Source: an uncultured Prevotellaceae bacterium (lineage in GTDB: Bacteria > Bacteroidota > Bacteroidia > Bacteroidales > Bacteroidaceae). Taken from it: a stretch of DNA of 64,000 bases. Shown piece by piece: positions 1 to 10,805 of this stretch. A program made the position numbers and the translations under genes. The stretch lies in contig OMWI01000002.1 of NCBI GenBank assembly GCA_900314715.1, forward strand, positions 62,001 through 126,000, read 5' to 3'. How positions within the stretch are numbered: position 1 is the stretch's first letter; the number at the start of each line of letters is the position of its first letter. The notes under the pieces were generated by a model. That model had not been told where the DNA came from. It saw nothing but the letters and a program-made list of their open reading frames with translations, and did not search any database.

Positions 1-223
1 AACCGCCTAAGGCACTCACGTGTGGCAAATACTTAGTACGCGCAGATTTTCGCAGGTTGGCACTCACCTCCTGTTTCATTTTCGCTACTCCCATCTGTTT
101 GTTGTTTCTCAGTGCCATTGCTCTGCAACTGTCAAGCGTCAGAACTCTCTGACACTCGCCGCTAAGTGGCAATAGCACTAATAGCCCAAGTAAAATTGCT
201 CTGGCCATTACTTTGGTTTTCAT
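1..223 (-). CDS. TolC-like outer-membrane efflux protein, N-terminus only (runs off window)
   Basis: Seventy-four codons are present; the rest lies beyond base 1. The start is the ATG whose complement is at 221-223. The protein opens with a signal peptide (MKTKVMARAILLGLLVLLPL, then a cleavage region near SGEC) followed by LTLDSCRAMALRNN, the conserved entry motif of TolC/OMF proteins, which form the outer-membrane duct of tripartite efflux pumps. In Bacteroidota such genes usually head or close an RND or ABC efflux operon; the partners would lie to the left of this window. A good promoter lies about 110 bases upstream. The family call is firm; the substrate cannot be told. Confidence 0.8.
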   Translation of the reverse strand, partial: MKTKVMARAILLGLLVLLPLSGECQRVLTLDSCRAMALRNNKQMGVAKMKQEVSANLRKSARTKYLPHVSALGG

Positions 224-335
224 TTTCTTTTTTTTGTTCATGTTTGTATATTTAATTATTTATCCTTTCAAATACAAAATCTTAATGATTGTACGTTAAA
301 TTTTAGCCAATCAATCTTATTTTTTCAATACTTTG

Positions 336-365
336 CAAAAATACTCATTTTTTCAGAATATACAA
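336..365 (-). promoter_or_regulatory. Bacteroidota-type promoter of the tolC-like gene
   Basis: On the minus strand the -7 box reads TATTTTTG (plus-strand CAAAAATA, 336-343), a full match to TAnnTTTG. A TTG lies exactly 19 bases upstream (plus-strand CAA, 363-365). This leaves a leader of roughly 105 bases before the start codon at 223. Confidence 0.6.
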
Positions 366-469
366 ACACTCTATTAAAAAAATTATAATTGTACATAGAT
401 TTCCATTATAGGTTTCAAAAAACAACTATACTCTCGTGTTATGTCATGAAATTTCGCAATTTATGACCA

Positions 470-505
470 CAAAAAACGAGCAATCTCAATTGTGAAATTG
501 CTCGT
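470..505 (-). terminator. Rho-independent terminator of the gal operon
   Basis: A perfect 9-bp inverted repeat, ACGAGCAAT (476-484) with ATTGCTCGT (497-505), has a 12-base loop. Read on the minus strand it is followed by a run of six T (complement of 471-476). It sits about 40 bases past the stop of the sugar-porter gene. Confidence 0.75.
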
Positions 506-546
506 TTGCATTCATGCGAAGAAGTGAATTCTTCTTTATTGTTGAT

Positions 547-1827
547 TTAGTCAACTTTAATGTCTTTGTTTACATTCTTGCAACCGATAAGTGCATAGAA
601 CAAGATGTAAGCTACCATTGCCACTTGGAGCCAATAACTGGTGATTTCGCCAGATGACTTAGCGATGATGTCTTGGAGCCAAGGCATAAGACCACCACCA
701 ACCACCATCATCATGAAAATACCAGATGCAGCCTCAGTGTATTTTCCAAGTCCTTCTACTGAGAGGTTGAAGATACCACCCCACATGATAGAAGTACAAA
801 GTCCACAAGCAGCAATGAAGAATACCTTCAAAGGAACAGCGTGTCCACCGATTGTTGCAGTAACACTTTCAGGTAGGAAAATGGCAATCAGGAGCAAACA
901 GATAGCTACCGTAGATACAACAGTCATTTGTGTCTTGGTGCTAATCTTTCCGGAAATCAATGTTGAAGAGAATCTACCAATCAACATCATAAACCAATAG
1001 CTGGCTGCCAAAGTTCCACCAAGTGCGGCTGAACCCTCAAATCCCATCTTGGTTACATAGAAATTCAACTCCATAGGAATACCGATTTCCACACCAACAT
1101 AGAAGAAAATGGCGATTACACCAAGAATTAAATGACGGAAACGCAATGCACCCTTCATGGAATCCATCAATGACTCGCCCTTGCCGAAGTTTGGTTCAGG
1201 AATTTCTACGCGACTAATGATGAAGAATGAAATGGCAAATACAGCCATACCGATGAACAACAGTGGAGATACATCGGTCATGGAAGTCTTCTCGGTTACC
1301 GTTCCTACGAGCACACCAGCGAGAAGTGGAGTGAGTGTAGCGGTGAGTGAATTCAACGTACCACCAATCTGGATGTATTGGTTTCCTTTGTTACCACCAC
1401 CACCGAGGATGTTCAACATTGGGTTAACCACCGTATTGAGCATACATACGCAGAAACCGCAAACGAGGGCACCAAGCAGGTAGATGTAGAGGTTGAGTGC
1501 AACAACAGTTCCACCAACTTCATTTACTTTAATATCGTCACCATAGATACTGGAGAGATATTGCAAGGCAAGACCAATGATACCTACGATCAAGGCTGCG
1601 AGAGCGGTTTTCTTGTAACCGATTTTCTTCAGCAACATACCCGAAGGAATACCCATAAACAGATAAGCCACGAAGTTCATCAAGTTACCCCAAGATGCTG
1701 CAAACTCATATTTGAAGCCCCAGATGTTTCCAAATGGTGCTCCCATATTAGTTACAAAGCTAATCATTGCGAAAATGAAACACATGGTTATAATCGCAAC
1801 GAGATTCGTATTTTTATTCGTACTCAT
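547..1827 (-). CDS. Glucose/galactose MFS transporter (FHS/GluP type)
   Basis: A 426-residue, strongly hydrophobic protein with about twelve membrane helices and no signal peptide. The N-terminal half carries the MFS loop as PSGMLLKKIGYKKTAL (residues about 62-77), and the second-half repeat is visible near GRFSSTLISGKIS. Family knowledge: FHS-type porters in Bacteroidota import glucose or galactose with protons across the inner membrane. It is the last gene of galM-galK-porter, 50 bases after galK, and is followed by a terminator, so galactose is the likely substrate. Substrate choice is inferred from context, not from residues. Confidence 0.85.
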   Translation of the reverse strand: MSTNKNTNLVAIITMCFIFAMISFVTNMGAPFGNIWGFKYEFAASWGNLMNFVAYLFMGIPSGMLLKKIGYKKTALAALIVGIIGLALQYLSSIYGDDIKVNEVGGTVVALNLYIYLLGALVCGFCVCMLNTVVNPMLNILGGGGNKGNQYIQIGGTLNSLTATLTPLLAGVLVGTVTEKTSMTDVSPLLFIGMAVFAISFFIISRVEIPEPNFGKGESLMDSMKGALRFRHLILGVIAIFFYVGVEIGIPMELNFYVTKMGFEGSAALGGTLAASYWFMMLIGRFSSTLISGKISTKTQMTVVSTVAICLLLIAIFLPESVTATIGGHAVPLKVFFIAACGLCTSIMWGGIFNLSVEGLGKYTEAASGIFMMMVVGGGLMPWLQDIIAKSSGEITSYWLQVAMVAYILFYALIGCKNVNKDIKVD

Positions 1828-1877
1828 TTATTTTTGCTATTTTATTAGATGGCAAATATACTTGATAATATGGATGA

Positions 1878-3041
1878 TTAGCAAATCTTGCGAGAACCAT
1901 CGCTGATGATTACATCGTAAACTTTTGGAGCCTTACCATATTTCTCATAATACTTCTGGCAAGCAGTCTTGATGAAATCATCATAGAGTTCGTCTTTCAC
2001 GAGGTTGATTGTACAACCACCGAAGCCACCACCCATGATACGAGAACCTGTAACACCACATTCCTTGGCAATGTCGTTCAAGAAATCAAGTTCCTCGCAA
2101 GAAACCTCGTATTCCTTAGACAAACCTTCGTGTGTCTCGTACATTTTCTTTCCAACAGTCTCATAGTCACCTGCAACCAAAGCGTCGCAAACAGCCAATA
2201 CACGGTCTTTCTCACCAAGTACGAAGTGAGCGCGAGAGTAGTCTTCCTCACCAACTTCAGCGCGAACTTCCTCTAATTGTTCCCAAGTACAGTCACGAAG
2301 TGTCTCGAATGTTCCTTCTGGATGCTTTGCTGCAATATGCTTTACAACATTTTCGCAAGAATTACGACGATCATTGTAAGGACTACCAGCCAATTCGTGC
2401 TTTACACAAGAATTGAGTAATACGAGCTTGTATCCCTTCGGATCAAATGGGAAGTATTCAAACTCACGACTGCGACAGTCGAGGCGCATGAGCTTACCAG
2501 CTTGACCAAATACACTGGCGAACTGGTCCATGATACCGCAATTCACACCACAATAATTGTGCTCTGTAGCTTGGCCAGCGAGAACCATATCCCACTTAGA
2601 AACCTTGTTGTCACCAAATAGGTCGTTCAAACCACAAGCGAAGCAACTTTCCATAGCTGCAGAAGAAGACATACCAGCACCGAGGGGAACATCACCGGCA
2701 AATGCGATGTTGTAACCTTTTACGGGAACGCCTAATTTTTCCATCTCCAGGGTAATACCATAGATATAACGAGCCCAACTTGCGCGTGGTCCTTGTCCGT
2801 CGTGGAAGTCAAAGTCAACACGGTCTTTCAAGTCAATGGAATAAGCACGAATCGTACTTTCTGTTCCATTGGGGCGAATTTCTGCCATAATACCTTTGTC
2901 AACGGCACCTGGGAATACGAAACCACCGTTATAGTCTGTATGCTCACCAATCAGGTTAATACGTCCAGGAGATGCATAAATGTTTCCTGTTTTTCCATCA
3001 AAATGCTTGATAAAGCGACTTCTTACAAATTCAATATCCAT
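1878..3041 (-). CDS. galK: Galactokinase
   Basis: A GHMP-family kinase of 387 residues that phosphorylates alpha-D-galactose at C1 with ATP, the first committed step of the Leloir pathway. The galactokinase signature GRINLIGEHTDYNGG is at residues about 27-41, the ATP loop PLGAGMSSSAA near 119-129, the catalytic-Asp region NCGIMDQFAS near 170, and the third GHMP motif MGGGFGGCTI near 340. Length is normal. It lies 36 bases after galM and 50 bases before the porter, all in one direction. No galT or galE is in the window, so the later Leloir steps must be encoded elsewhere. Confidence 0.97.
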   Translation of the reverse strand: MDIEFVRSRFIKHFDGKTGNIYASPGRINLIGEHTDYNGGFVFPGAVDKGIMAEIRPNGTESTIRAYSIDLKDRVDFDFHDGQGPRASWARYIYGITLEMEKLGVPVKGYNIAFAGDVPLGAGMSSSAAMESCFACGLNDLFGDNKVSKWDMVLAGQATEHNYCGVNCGIMDQFASVFGQAGKLMRLDCRSREFEYFPFDPKGYKLVLLNSCVKHELAGSPYNDRRNSCENVVKHIAAKHPEGTFETLRDCTWEQLEEVRAEVGEEDYSRAHFVLGEKDRVLAVCDALVAGDYETVGKKMYETHEGLSKEYEVSCEELDFLNDIAKECGVTGSRIMGGGFGGCTINLVKDELYDDFIKTACQKYYEKYGKAPKVYDVIISDGSRKIC

Positions 3042-3077
3042 TTTTTATCTGTTTTTTGTTGTTAATAAATCCGTTTG

Positions 3078-4166
3078 TTATTTCTCTACGCCAAATTTAT
3101 AGATGGTCTTTTGCTTGTATTTCTGATCAGGGCGCAACACCACTGATGGGAAATAAGGATGGTTAGGGCTGTCGGGGAAGTGCTGGCACTCGAAGCAAAT
3201 ACCACTACGACGTGGGAATGTTGCTCCATGTTGTCCTGCATAACCATCTGCCCAGTTGTCTGTATAGAGTTGTACACCTGGTTCTGTTGTGTATACATCC
3301 ATCGTTCTTCCGCTTACGGGTTCTACCAAACGTGCTGCAAAACTCAATTCACCTTCCTCTCGCTTGTTCAGTACATAGCAATGGTCATATCCTGCGCCAT
3401 TCTTGATTTGTTCATCATCCGCGTCAATGTCTTGTCCAACGGGTTTGGGTTGACGGAAATCGAATGGAGTTCCTTCAACGAAACGAATTTCTCCCGTAGG
3501 AATAGATGTGTTGTCGATAGGAATGTAATAATCAGCATTGATTTCGCAAATCTGGTTGTCAATAGTTGGAGTAGGATTGGCAATACCTTGTAATGAGAAG
3601 AATCCATGACTGGTAAGGTTGATGATGGTCTTCTTGTTAGTAGTTGCCATGTATTCGATAACCAACTCATTTTCGTCAGTGAACGTATAAACTACGGTCA
3701 CTTTCACTTCACCCGTATATCCTTCTTCACCATAAGGACTTACATAATGCAAAACCAGTGACTTGTCGTTCATTTGAAGTGCTTCCCACACCTTAGCATT
3801 GAAACCTTTCTTTCCACCATGCAAAGAGTTTGGTCCATTATTGATAGGCAAGTCGTATTCCTTGCCATTCAGTTGGAAACGTCCTTTGCAAATGCGATTG
3901 CCAAATCGACCTATCAATGTAGACAAATAAGGCTCTGGGCTTTCAATGACATCCTTGATGTTGTCGTGTCCTTGAATTACGTTGGCATAGTTTCCGTTTC
4001 TGTCTGGAACCATGATTGCTACGAGAGCTCCACCGTAATTGGTGATTGCCACTTCGTTACCTAAACTGTTCTTTAAGATGTAAAGATCTGTTTTTTTACC
4101 ATTGATAGTAGTCTGAAAGTCTTCTCTTTTCAGACCACAGATGTTTTCTGTTTCGGTTGTGTTCAT
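3078..4166 (-). CDS. galM: Aldose 1-epimerase (mutarotase)
   Basis: This enzyme of 362 residues interconverts the alpha and beta anomers of galactose and so supplies alpha-galactose to GalK. Visible family motifs are NSLHGGKKGFNAKVW with the substrate-binding His (residues about 110-124), NLTSHGFFSLQG with the catalytic His in the middle of the chain, GVQLYTDNW, and FECQHFPDSPNHP with the catalytic Glu near the C-terminus. No signal peptide was seen, so it is probably cytoplasmic. It is the first gene of the gal operon, and a promoter-like sequence sits 35-65 bases upstream. Confidence 0.95.
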   Translation of the reverse strand: MNTTETENICGLKREDFQTTINGKKTDLYILKNSLGNEVAITNYGGALVAIMVPDRNGNYANVIQGHDNIKDVIESPEPYLSTLIGRFGNRICKGRFQLNGKEYDLPINNGPNSLHGGKKGFNAKVWEALQMNDKSLVLHYVSPYGEEGYTGEVKVTVVYTFTDENELVIEYMATTNKKTIINLTSHGFFSLQGIANPTPTIDNQICEINADYYIPIDNTSIPTGEIRFVEGTPFDFRQPKPVGQDIDADDEQIKNGAGYDHCYVLNKREEGELSFAARLVEPVSGRTMDVYTTEPGVQLYTDNWADGYAGQHGATFPRRSGICFECQHFPDSPNHPYFPSVVLRPDQKYKQKTIYKFGVEK

Positions 4167-4200
4167 AATAAAAAAAGTTTTCAGTTACGATACTATTTTG

Positions 4201-4231
4201 CAAAATAACTCAAAAAAAACGATAATAACAA
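4201..4231 (-). promoter_or_regulatory. Probable promoter of the gal operon
   Basis: On the minus strand TTATTTTG (complement of 4201-4208) matches seven of eight positions of TAnnTTTG, with a TTG 20 bases upstream (complement of 4229-4231). The spacing is right but the -7 box is imperfect. No clear operator palindrome was seen between here and galM. Confidence 0.4.
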
Positions 4232-4316
4232 ATGAAACTTTAAAAAAGTGCTATTTGCATTTCGTTAAAAACAATTAAAACACACTTTGAAAGACTCAAA
4301 ACGTGTCAGAAAGTCA

Positions 4317-5555
4317 TTATGACATATTGTCGTATAGAGTAAGGAAGTCGGCTACGATGTAACTACTTCCGCCCACAAAAATGAAATCGTCTTCGTTTGC
4401 ATGATGCAAAGCTGCCTTATATGCATCGGCAACTTGTGGGAAAACATATCCTTTTAAATGATGTTCTTTTCCTTTTTCTTCTACGATGTTGGCTGGAATG
4501 GCTCGCTTGGTTTGCGCTTGCGTGAAGTAATAGGTAGCATTCGTTGGCAGCATGTTCATTACCGTGTCGATGTCCTTGTCATCTACCATTCCAAATACGA
4601 TGTGTAAGTTCTTGCAAGGTTGACTCTTGATTTGTTGGGATAAATACTGCCAACCGCCAACGTTATGTCCCGTGTCGCAAATGACGGTAGGACGTTCGCG
4701 TATCGTTTGCCAACGTCCCATTAATCCTGTAAGTTCCACTACATGAGATAAACCCTCTTTGATGGATGATGGAGATATTGACAATGGCAAATGACTTACG
4801 GCGCAAAGAATGGTTTGCTTGTTCTTTAGTTGATAACTTCCCTTGAGTTCAAAATTCAATTTGTTGGCAATAGGATTATTATATTCTTCGGCAAAGAAAA
4901 TAGGTGCGTTCATCTCCTTCGCTTTCTGAATGAAAACATTACGGGTTTCAGGAGTTGTCTCACCGATAACTATGGGAATATCTCGTTTGATAATACCTGC
5001 CTTTTCCATAGCTATTTTCTCCAACGTATCACCTAAAAATTGCGTATGATCAAAGCTGATGTTAGTTATAACTGATAGGATAGGGGTGATGATATTCGTA
5101 CAATCCAATCTGCCGCCTAATCCTACTTCTATCACGGCTATGTCTACGTGCGAATCTGCAAAATACTTGAAAGCCATAGCTGTAGTAAGTTCGAAGAAAG
5201 AAGGATGTAACGGTTCGAAAAAAGAACGTTCGTTCTCTACGAAATCCATCACGTATTCTTGGGAAATACAATCTCCGTTGACCTTGATTCGTTCACGGAA
5301 ATCTACCAAATGTGGCGAAGTGAACAAACCAACCCGATAACCCTCTGCTTGTAAGATAGCGGCGATTGTATGAGAACAAGAACCTTTTCCGTTAGTACCT
5401 GCAACGTGTATGGTCTTGAATTTTGTGTGTGGATGATTGAAATGTTCATCCAAAGCCCATGAATTGGATAATCCTTCTTTATACGCAGAAGCACCCACAT
5501 GTTCGAAAACAGGGGTGCTATTATATAAATATTGTATAGTGTCTTGATAGTTCAT
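4317..5555 (-). CDS. folC: Folylpolyglutamate synthase / dihydrofolate synthase
   Basis: A 412-residue Mur-ligase-fold enzyme that adds glutamate to dihydropteroate and to folates using ATP. The P-loop HVAGTNGKGSCSH is at residues about 50-62, EVGLGGRLDCTN and SFDHTQFLGDTLEKIA follow in the expected order, and the C-terminal ligase domain begins near DTGHNVGG. The length is typical. It starts three bases after dnaJ stops, so it is very probably cotranscribed with grpE and dnaJ. Linking folate metabolism to a chaperone operon looks like gene packing rather than a functional tie. Confidence 0.95.
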   Translation of the reverse strand: MNYQDTIQYLYNSTPVFEHVGASAYKEGLSNSWALDEHFNHPHTKFKTIHVAGTNGKGSCSHTIAAILQAEGYRVGLFTSPHLVDFRERIKVNGDCISQEYVMDFVENERSFFEPLHPSFFELTTAMAFKYFADSHVDIAVIEVGLGGRLDCTNIITPILSVITNISFDHTQFLGDTLEKIAMEKAGIIKRDIPIVIGETTPETRNVFIQKAKEMNAPIFFAEEYNNPIANKLNFELKGSYQLKNKQTILCAVSHLPLSISPSSIKEGLSHVVELTGLMGRWQTIRERPTVICDTGHNVGGWQYLSQQIKSQPCKNLHIVFGMVDDKDIDTVMNMLPTNATYYFTQAQTKRAIPANIVEEKGKEHHLKGYVFPQVADAYKAALHHANEDDFIFVGGSSYIVADFLTLYDNMS

Positions 5556-5558
5556 GGC

Positions 5559-6716
5559 TTAATTGAAATAATTCTTGAACTTATCGAAAATGGATTTCTT
5601 GGTTTGCGAATCGCCTTTGAAGTTGTCGCTCTCGCGTAGTTTCATAAGCATTTCCTTCTCTGAGCGAGACAATTCCTTCGGAACATATACGCTGATATTG
5701 ACAACCAAGTCACCTCGTCCACTTCCATATCCTTGAACGGCTGGTAAACCTTTTCCCCGTAGTCTCAATGTCTTTCCAGGTTGGGTTCCTGGTTCCACCT
5801 TGATTTTCACTTTGGTTCCTTCAATGGTTGGTATCTCTATCTCACCGCCTAATGCAGCCGTTGGGAAATCGAGCAACAAGTTGTACAAAACATCTTGTCC
5901 ATCGCGAATAAAGGTGTCATTCTTCTCTTCTTCGATATACACCTGAATGTTTCCGTTTACTCCATTATGAGGTCCAGCATTTCCTTTGCCTGGTACGTTG
6001 ACTACCATACCTTCTGCTACACCTGCGGGAATGTTGATTTCAACGACTTCTTCACCTTTCACAACACCAGTTCCGCCACATTCATGACATTTATTCTTAA
6101 TGACTGTTCCTTCACCGTGGCAAGTTGGACATTCAGATTGTGTCTGCATCATACCCAACATGGTGCGAACGGTTTTAACGACTACACCTTGTCCGTGACA
6201 TGTTGGACAAGTTTCGGAACCACTACCATTCTCGGCGCCACTACCATGGCAATGAGAACAAGTGACGTCTTTGCGTACCTTGAACTTTTTGGTAACACCC
6301 GTGGAAACTTCTTGCAAGGATAAACGCACTTTCAAGCGTAAGTCTGTACCGCGATATTGGGCACGTTGACCTCCACCACCGAATCCACCGAACCCTCCAA
6401 AACCATGTCCTCCAAATATGTCGCCAAACATGGAGAATATATCGTCCATGGAGAAATTACCGCTGAATCCACCAAATCCACCTCCCATATTGGGTCCGTC
6501 GAATCCGAATTGATCGTATTGTTGACGCTTTTGTTGGTCGCTGAGTACGCTATAAGCTTCGGCTGCTTCCTTGAACTTTTCCTCAGCTTCCTTGTCACCG
6601 GGATTTCTATCTGGGTGATATTTAATGGCTATCTTGCGATAGGCTTTCTTAATCTCATCTTCCGTTGCACTCTTGCTTACGCCAAGTACCTCGTAATAAT
6701 CTCTCTTTTGTGCCAT
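5559..6716 (-). CDS. dnaJ: Chaperone DnaJ (Hsp40)
   Basis: Co-chaperone of DnaK, 385 residues. The J domain (about 1-66) has the HPD motif in [10 protein letters not shown]; a Gly/Phe-rich linker follows (about 75-115). The zinc region has all four repeats ([32 protein letters not shown]), then the C-terminal substrate-binding domains. I chose the ATG at 6716 ([12 protein letters not shown]); an in-frame start 33 bases upstream would add a non-conserved [11 protein letters not shown]. It lies 45 bases after grpE and 3 before folC. Confidence 0.96.
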   Translation of the reverse strand: MAQKRDYYEVLGVSKSATEDEIKKAYRKIAIKYHPDRNPGDKEAEEKFKEAAEAYSVLSDQQKRQQYDQFGFDGPNMGGGFGGFSGNFSMDDIFSMFGDIFGGHGFGGFGGFGGGGQRAQYRGTDLRLKVRLSLQEVSTGVTKKFKVRKDVTCSHCHGSGAENGSGSETCPTCHGQGVVVKTVRTMLGMMQTQSECPTCHGEGTVIKNKCHECGGTGVVKGEEVVEINIPAGVAEGMVVNVPGKGNAGPHNGVNGNIQVYIEEEKNDTFIRDGQDVLYNLLLDFPTAALGGEIEIPTIEGTKVKIKVEPGTQPGKTLRLRGKGLPAVQGYGSGRGDLVVNISVYVPKELSRSEKEMLMKLRESDNFKGDSQTKKSIFDKFKNYFN

Positions 6717-6761
6717 TTGTTTTATATATAAATAATGTGGCACTGCCACATCTATCGGGAA

Positions 6762-7331
6762 TTATTGTCCGACAGCTACCTTAGCGTGACGGATTACCTT
6801 GTCGTTAAGCATGTAACCTGTTTGAACGCAATCAATCACCTTTCCTTTCTTGTCGTCTCCCATGCCTGGAACCATGGCGATAGCTTCATGGTAGTCAACA
6901 TCAAAGTCCTTGTCTGCGGTCTCAATCTTATGTACTCCAAGTCCTTCAAGTGTCTTGATGAACTTCTTGAATATCAAGTCCATTCCTTCCTTGATGGCTG
7001 TTGGGTCATCGGTATTCGTATCAGCAAGGGCACGTTCGAAGTCATCAAGCACGGGTAAGATAGCCGTGATGGTTTTCTCTCCACCGTTCAAGATAAGCTC
7101 GGTCTTCTCTTTCAACGTGCGTTTCTTGTAGTTTTCAAATTCTGCAATCGTACGCAAGAGTTGATCTTTCAACTTGGCGATTTGCTCTTCGGCTTCTGCC
7201 AATGGGTCTGTCACCTTCACTTCTTCCTCTTGAGCAGCTTGCTCATTCGTGTTTTCAGATTCTTCAGCAATGGCTTCATCCTCTATTTGCACGTTTTCTT
7301 GTTCCTCTGTATTGAGTTTCTCTTCTTTCAT
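6762..7331 (-). CDS. grpE: Nucleotide exchange factor GrpE
   Basis: It releases ADP from DnaK. From the ATG at 7331 it is 189 residues, usual for the family: an acidic N-terminal stretch (MKEEKLNTEEQENVQ), a long coiled coil including LAEAEEQIAKLKDQLLRTIA and ENYKKRT, then the beta domain with GMDLIFKKFIKTLEGLGV and DVDYHEAIAMVP. An in-frame ATG at 7397 would add 22 very basic residues, unlike the acidic GrpE start, so I prefer the inner start but cannot exclude the longer one. First gene of grpE-dnaJ-folC; dnaK is not nearby. Confidence 0.93.
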   Translation of the reverse strand: MKEEKLNTEEQENVQIEDEAIAEESENTNEQAAQEEEVKVTDPLAEAEEQIAKLKDQLLRTIAEFENYKKRTLKEKTELILNGGEKTITAILPVLDDFERALADTNTDDPTAIKEGMDLIFKKFIKTLEGLGVHKIETADKDFDVDYHEAIAMVPGMGDDKKGKVIDCVQTGYMLNDKVIRHAKVAVGQ

Positions 7332-7451
7332 AATTCTTTTGTTTTTGTTCTTATGTTTTGATGCATGTTGCAAAAAACGTGCCGCTTTTTTCTTCATACG
7401 CTTTTTATAGACCTTATATTATTATATAATGGTGTAATTATCGGGTATCGA

Positions 7452-9080
<1,629 letters not shown>

Positions 9081-9096
9081 TTATTATTTTCGAGTG

Positions 9097-9126
9097 CAAA
9101 GGTACGGATTTAATGGGGAATTTCAA
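9097..9126 (-). promoter_or_regulatory. Promoter of the ABC-F gene
   Basis: On the minus strand the -7 box is TACCTTTG (complement of 9097-9104), a full match to TAnnTTTG, with TTG exactly 19 bases upstream (complement of 9124-9126). The start codon lies 31 bases past the box. Confidence 0.65.
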
Positions 9127-9354
9127 AATAAAAAGCCCATGTTATTTGCTGTTTCGTGGTTTAACTTTTGAGTGAAATGCTCAAAATGAATCTCGTGAGT
9201 TTAAATAATGTAAAACTATTTGGTCAAAACAACATCAAATAAGTGGCCTTTTTTTATACTTCTTGTTCATCGGACGAAAATACTCGCTTTTTTTTGCTAT
9301 TTTTACAAAGTGCTGAAAATCAAATGCTTGAGGATTGTGCTATTAGTTTAGAGT

Positions 9355-9530
9355 CGTAAAAAGTGTCTAATTTCGTCAAAAAAGCATCGTTTTTCAACTA
9401 AATTAATGCAAGTTTTTCACTCATAAAGCAATGAATTATCATTGCTAAAGCATAGCTTTTCCATTGCTAAATGATATGTTTACCGTTTTTAAACCTTATT
9501 TTTGCTCATCTAAACGCATTAAGTTAGATA
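9355..9530. repeat. Degenerate 22-bp repeat array E (about 8 units)
   Basis: Eight consecutive 22-base units run from 9355 in strict register, most carrying AAA at positions 4-7 and a T-rich (G)TTT block about 8-10 bases later. The clearest are 9443-9464 (TAAAGCATAGCTTTTCC), 9465-9486 (TAAATGATATGTTTACC) and 9487-9508 (TAAACCTTATTTTTGC). The unit at 9465 has the same core as array D at 52.4 kb. Units at the edges are eroded. It is the only one of the five arrays in a divergent rather than convergent gap. Confidence 0.6.
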
Positions 9531-9735
9531 AATTTTTCTATTTTGCAGGAAAATCCAAACATAAATTTGTACTGAATTTTCGTATTATTTTCAATCTATA
9601 CTTTCACTCAGTCTATTTTATTAGTAAGTATAAATCACACGTTTCAGCATTCATGTGATAGGCCAACATAAATCAATAAATTCATTTTATTTGCGTTTTT
9701 TGCTCCACCGAACAAATTATCTCAGAATTTTTATG

Positions 9736-9743
9736 TAATTTTG
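9736..9743 (+). promoter_or_regulatory. Candidate -7 box for the exopolysaccharide locus
   Basis: TAATTTTG matches TAnnTTTG in full, but no TTG is present at the usual distance upstream. If used, the leader before the first glycosyltransferase would be about 160 bases, long enough to carry regulation such as antitermination. Confidence 0.35.
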
Positions 9744-9910
9744 CACAATATTTATATAAATAACATTTTTTACAATCTGCGAGCGTTGCTCATTGGCGGA
9801 CAAAATGAATGTAATGTCATTAGGTTTACCTATCTTATTTTCATATGATAGGGAGATAATGTTGTGATATTTTCTTTTGTCCTTGTCAATTTCATTCTTT
9901 CTTTTATTAT

Positions 9911-10744
9911 ATGGCCACTATTTCTGTATTAATGTCTGTATATCACTCCGAAAAGGCTGAATATCTAAATCGGTCTTTACAGAGTGTATGGGACGACCAA
10001 TCTTTGAAGCCAAATCAAATTGTGTTGATTGAAGACGGGCCTCTTGGAGAGGAACTTCATAAAGTCATTGACAAATGGAAAGAAAGGCTTCAAGATGTTT
10101 TCTGCATCGTGAAAAACGAAAAAAACATCGGACTTACAAAGTCGTTGAATAAAGGTATCCAATATATCACTTCTGAATTGATTGCAAGGGCAGATAGTGA
10201 CGATATTTCCATGCCTACTCGTTTTGCCTTGCAAGAGAAGTTTCTTGCTGAGCATCCTGATGTAGATATTTTGGGGGGGGCGATGCAAGAGTTCAACGAA
10301 GATAATGATTGCTTGAATGTTCGCCGTTACCCTTCGACACATGAGCAAGCACGTAAATACATTATGAAAGCCTCTCCTTTAGCACATCCAAGTGTGATGA
10401 TGCGAAAGAAGATTTTTGACGAAGGCCTAAGATATAATGAGGAATATCGCACGAGTCAAGATGTTGCACTATGGTTTGATGCTCTCAATGCGGGATACCA
10501 TATAGCTAACCTTGACGATATCATATTACATTTTAGGCAAAACAGTAGTGTATTCAAAAGAAGAGGACGTGCAAAGGCCTGGAATGAATTTAAAATCTAT
10601 ATAAAGGGTATTTATAGGAAAAAGGGATTATTCACTTTCTATTATGTATATCCCTTGTCTCGTCTACTATTTAGACTTATGCCAGCTCGCTTGATAGAGT
10701 TAGTATATAAGAGTAATATGAGAAATAAGATGTTGCAGAGTTGA
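9911..10744 (+). CDS. Glycosyltransferase family 2
   Basis: A 277-residue GT-A enzyme that transfers a sugar from a nucleotide donor to a growing polysaccharide repeat at the inner face of the membrane. The N-terminus ISVLMSVYHSEKAEYLNRSL and the LIEDGPLGEE segment are the GT2 nucleotide-binding strands; the metal-binding DXD region is LIARADSDDISMPTRF at about 94-109. ASPLAHPSVMMRK and the C-terminal basic segment are typical of capsule GT2 enzymes. It opens the locus; 61 bases separate it from the polymerase gene. The sugar is unknown. Confidence 0.88.
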   Translation: MATISVLMSVYHSEKAEYLNRSLQSVWDDQSLKPNQIVLIEDGPLGEELHKVIDKWKERLQDVFCIVKNEKNIGLTKSLNKGIQYITSELIARADSDDISMPTRFALQEKFLAEHPDVDILGGAMQEFNEDNDCLNVRRYPSTHEQARKYIMKASPLAHPSVMMRKKIFDEGLRYNEEYRTSQDVALWFDALNAGYHIANLDDIILHFRQNSSVFKRRGRAKAWNEFKIYIKGIYRKKGLFTFYYVYPLSRLLFRLMPARLIELVYKSNMRNKMLQS

Positions 10745-10805
10745 ATAGTTTTATTAGATATATCAACATAAATATAAAGGACTTATTATCAGAATACTTT
10801 AATAT

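Larger units (their letters stand above)
224..546. other. Intergenic region between the tolC-like gene and the sugar-porter gene
   Basis: This stretch holds the terminator of the gal operon (470-505) and the promoter of the tolC-like gene (336-365). The rest is AT-rich with no convincing open reading frame. No repeat units of the 22-bp family were seen here. Confidence 0.6.

Noticed and set aside
9464..9658. Open frame of 64 residues in the long intergenic region
   Set aside because: It overlaps the 22-bp array, has Phe/Lys/Tyr-rich composition expected from AT-rich DNA, no recognisable motif and no start context.
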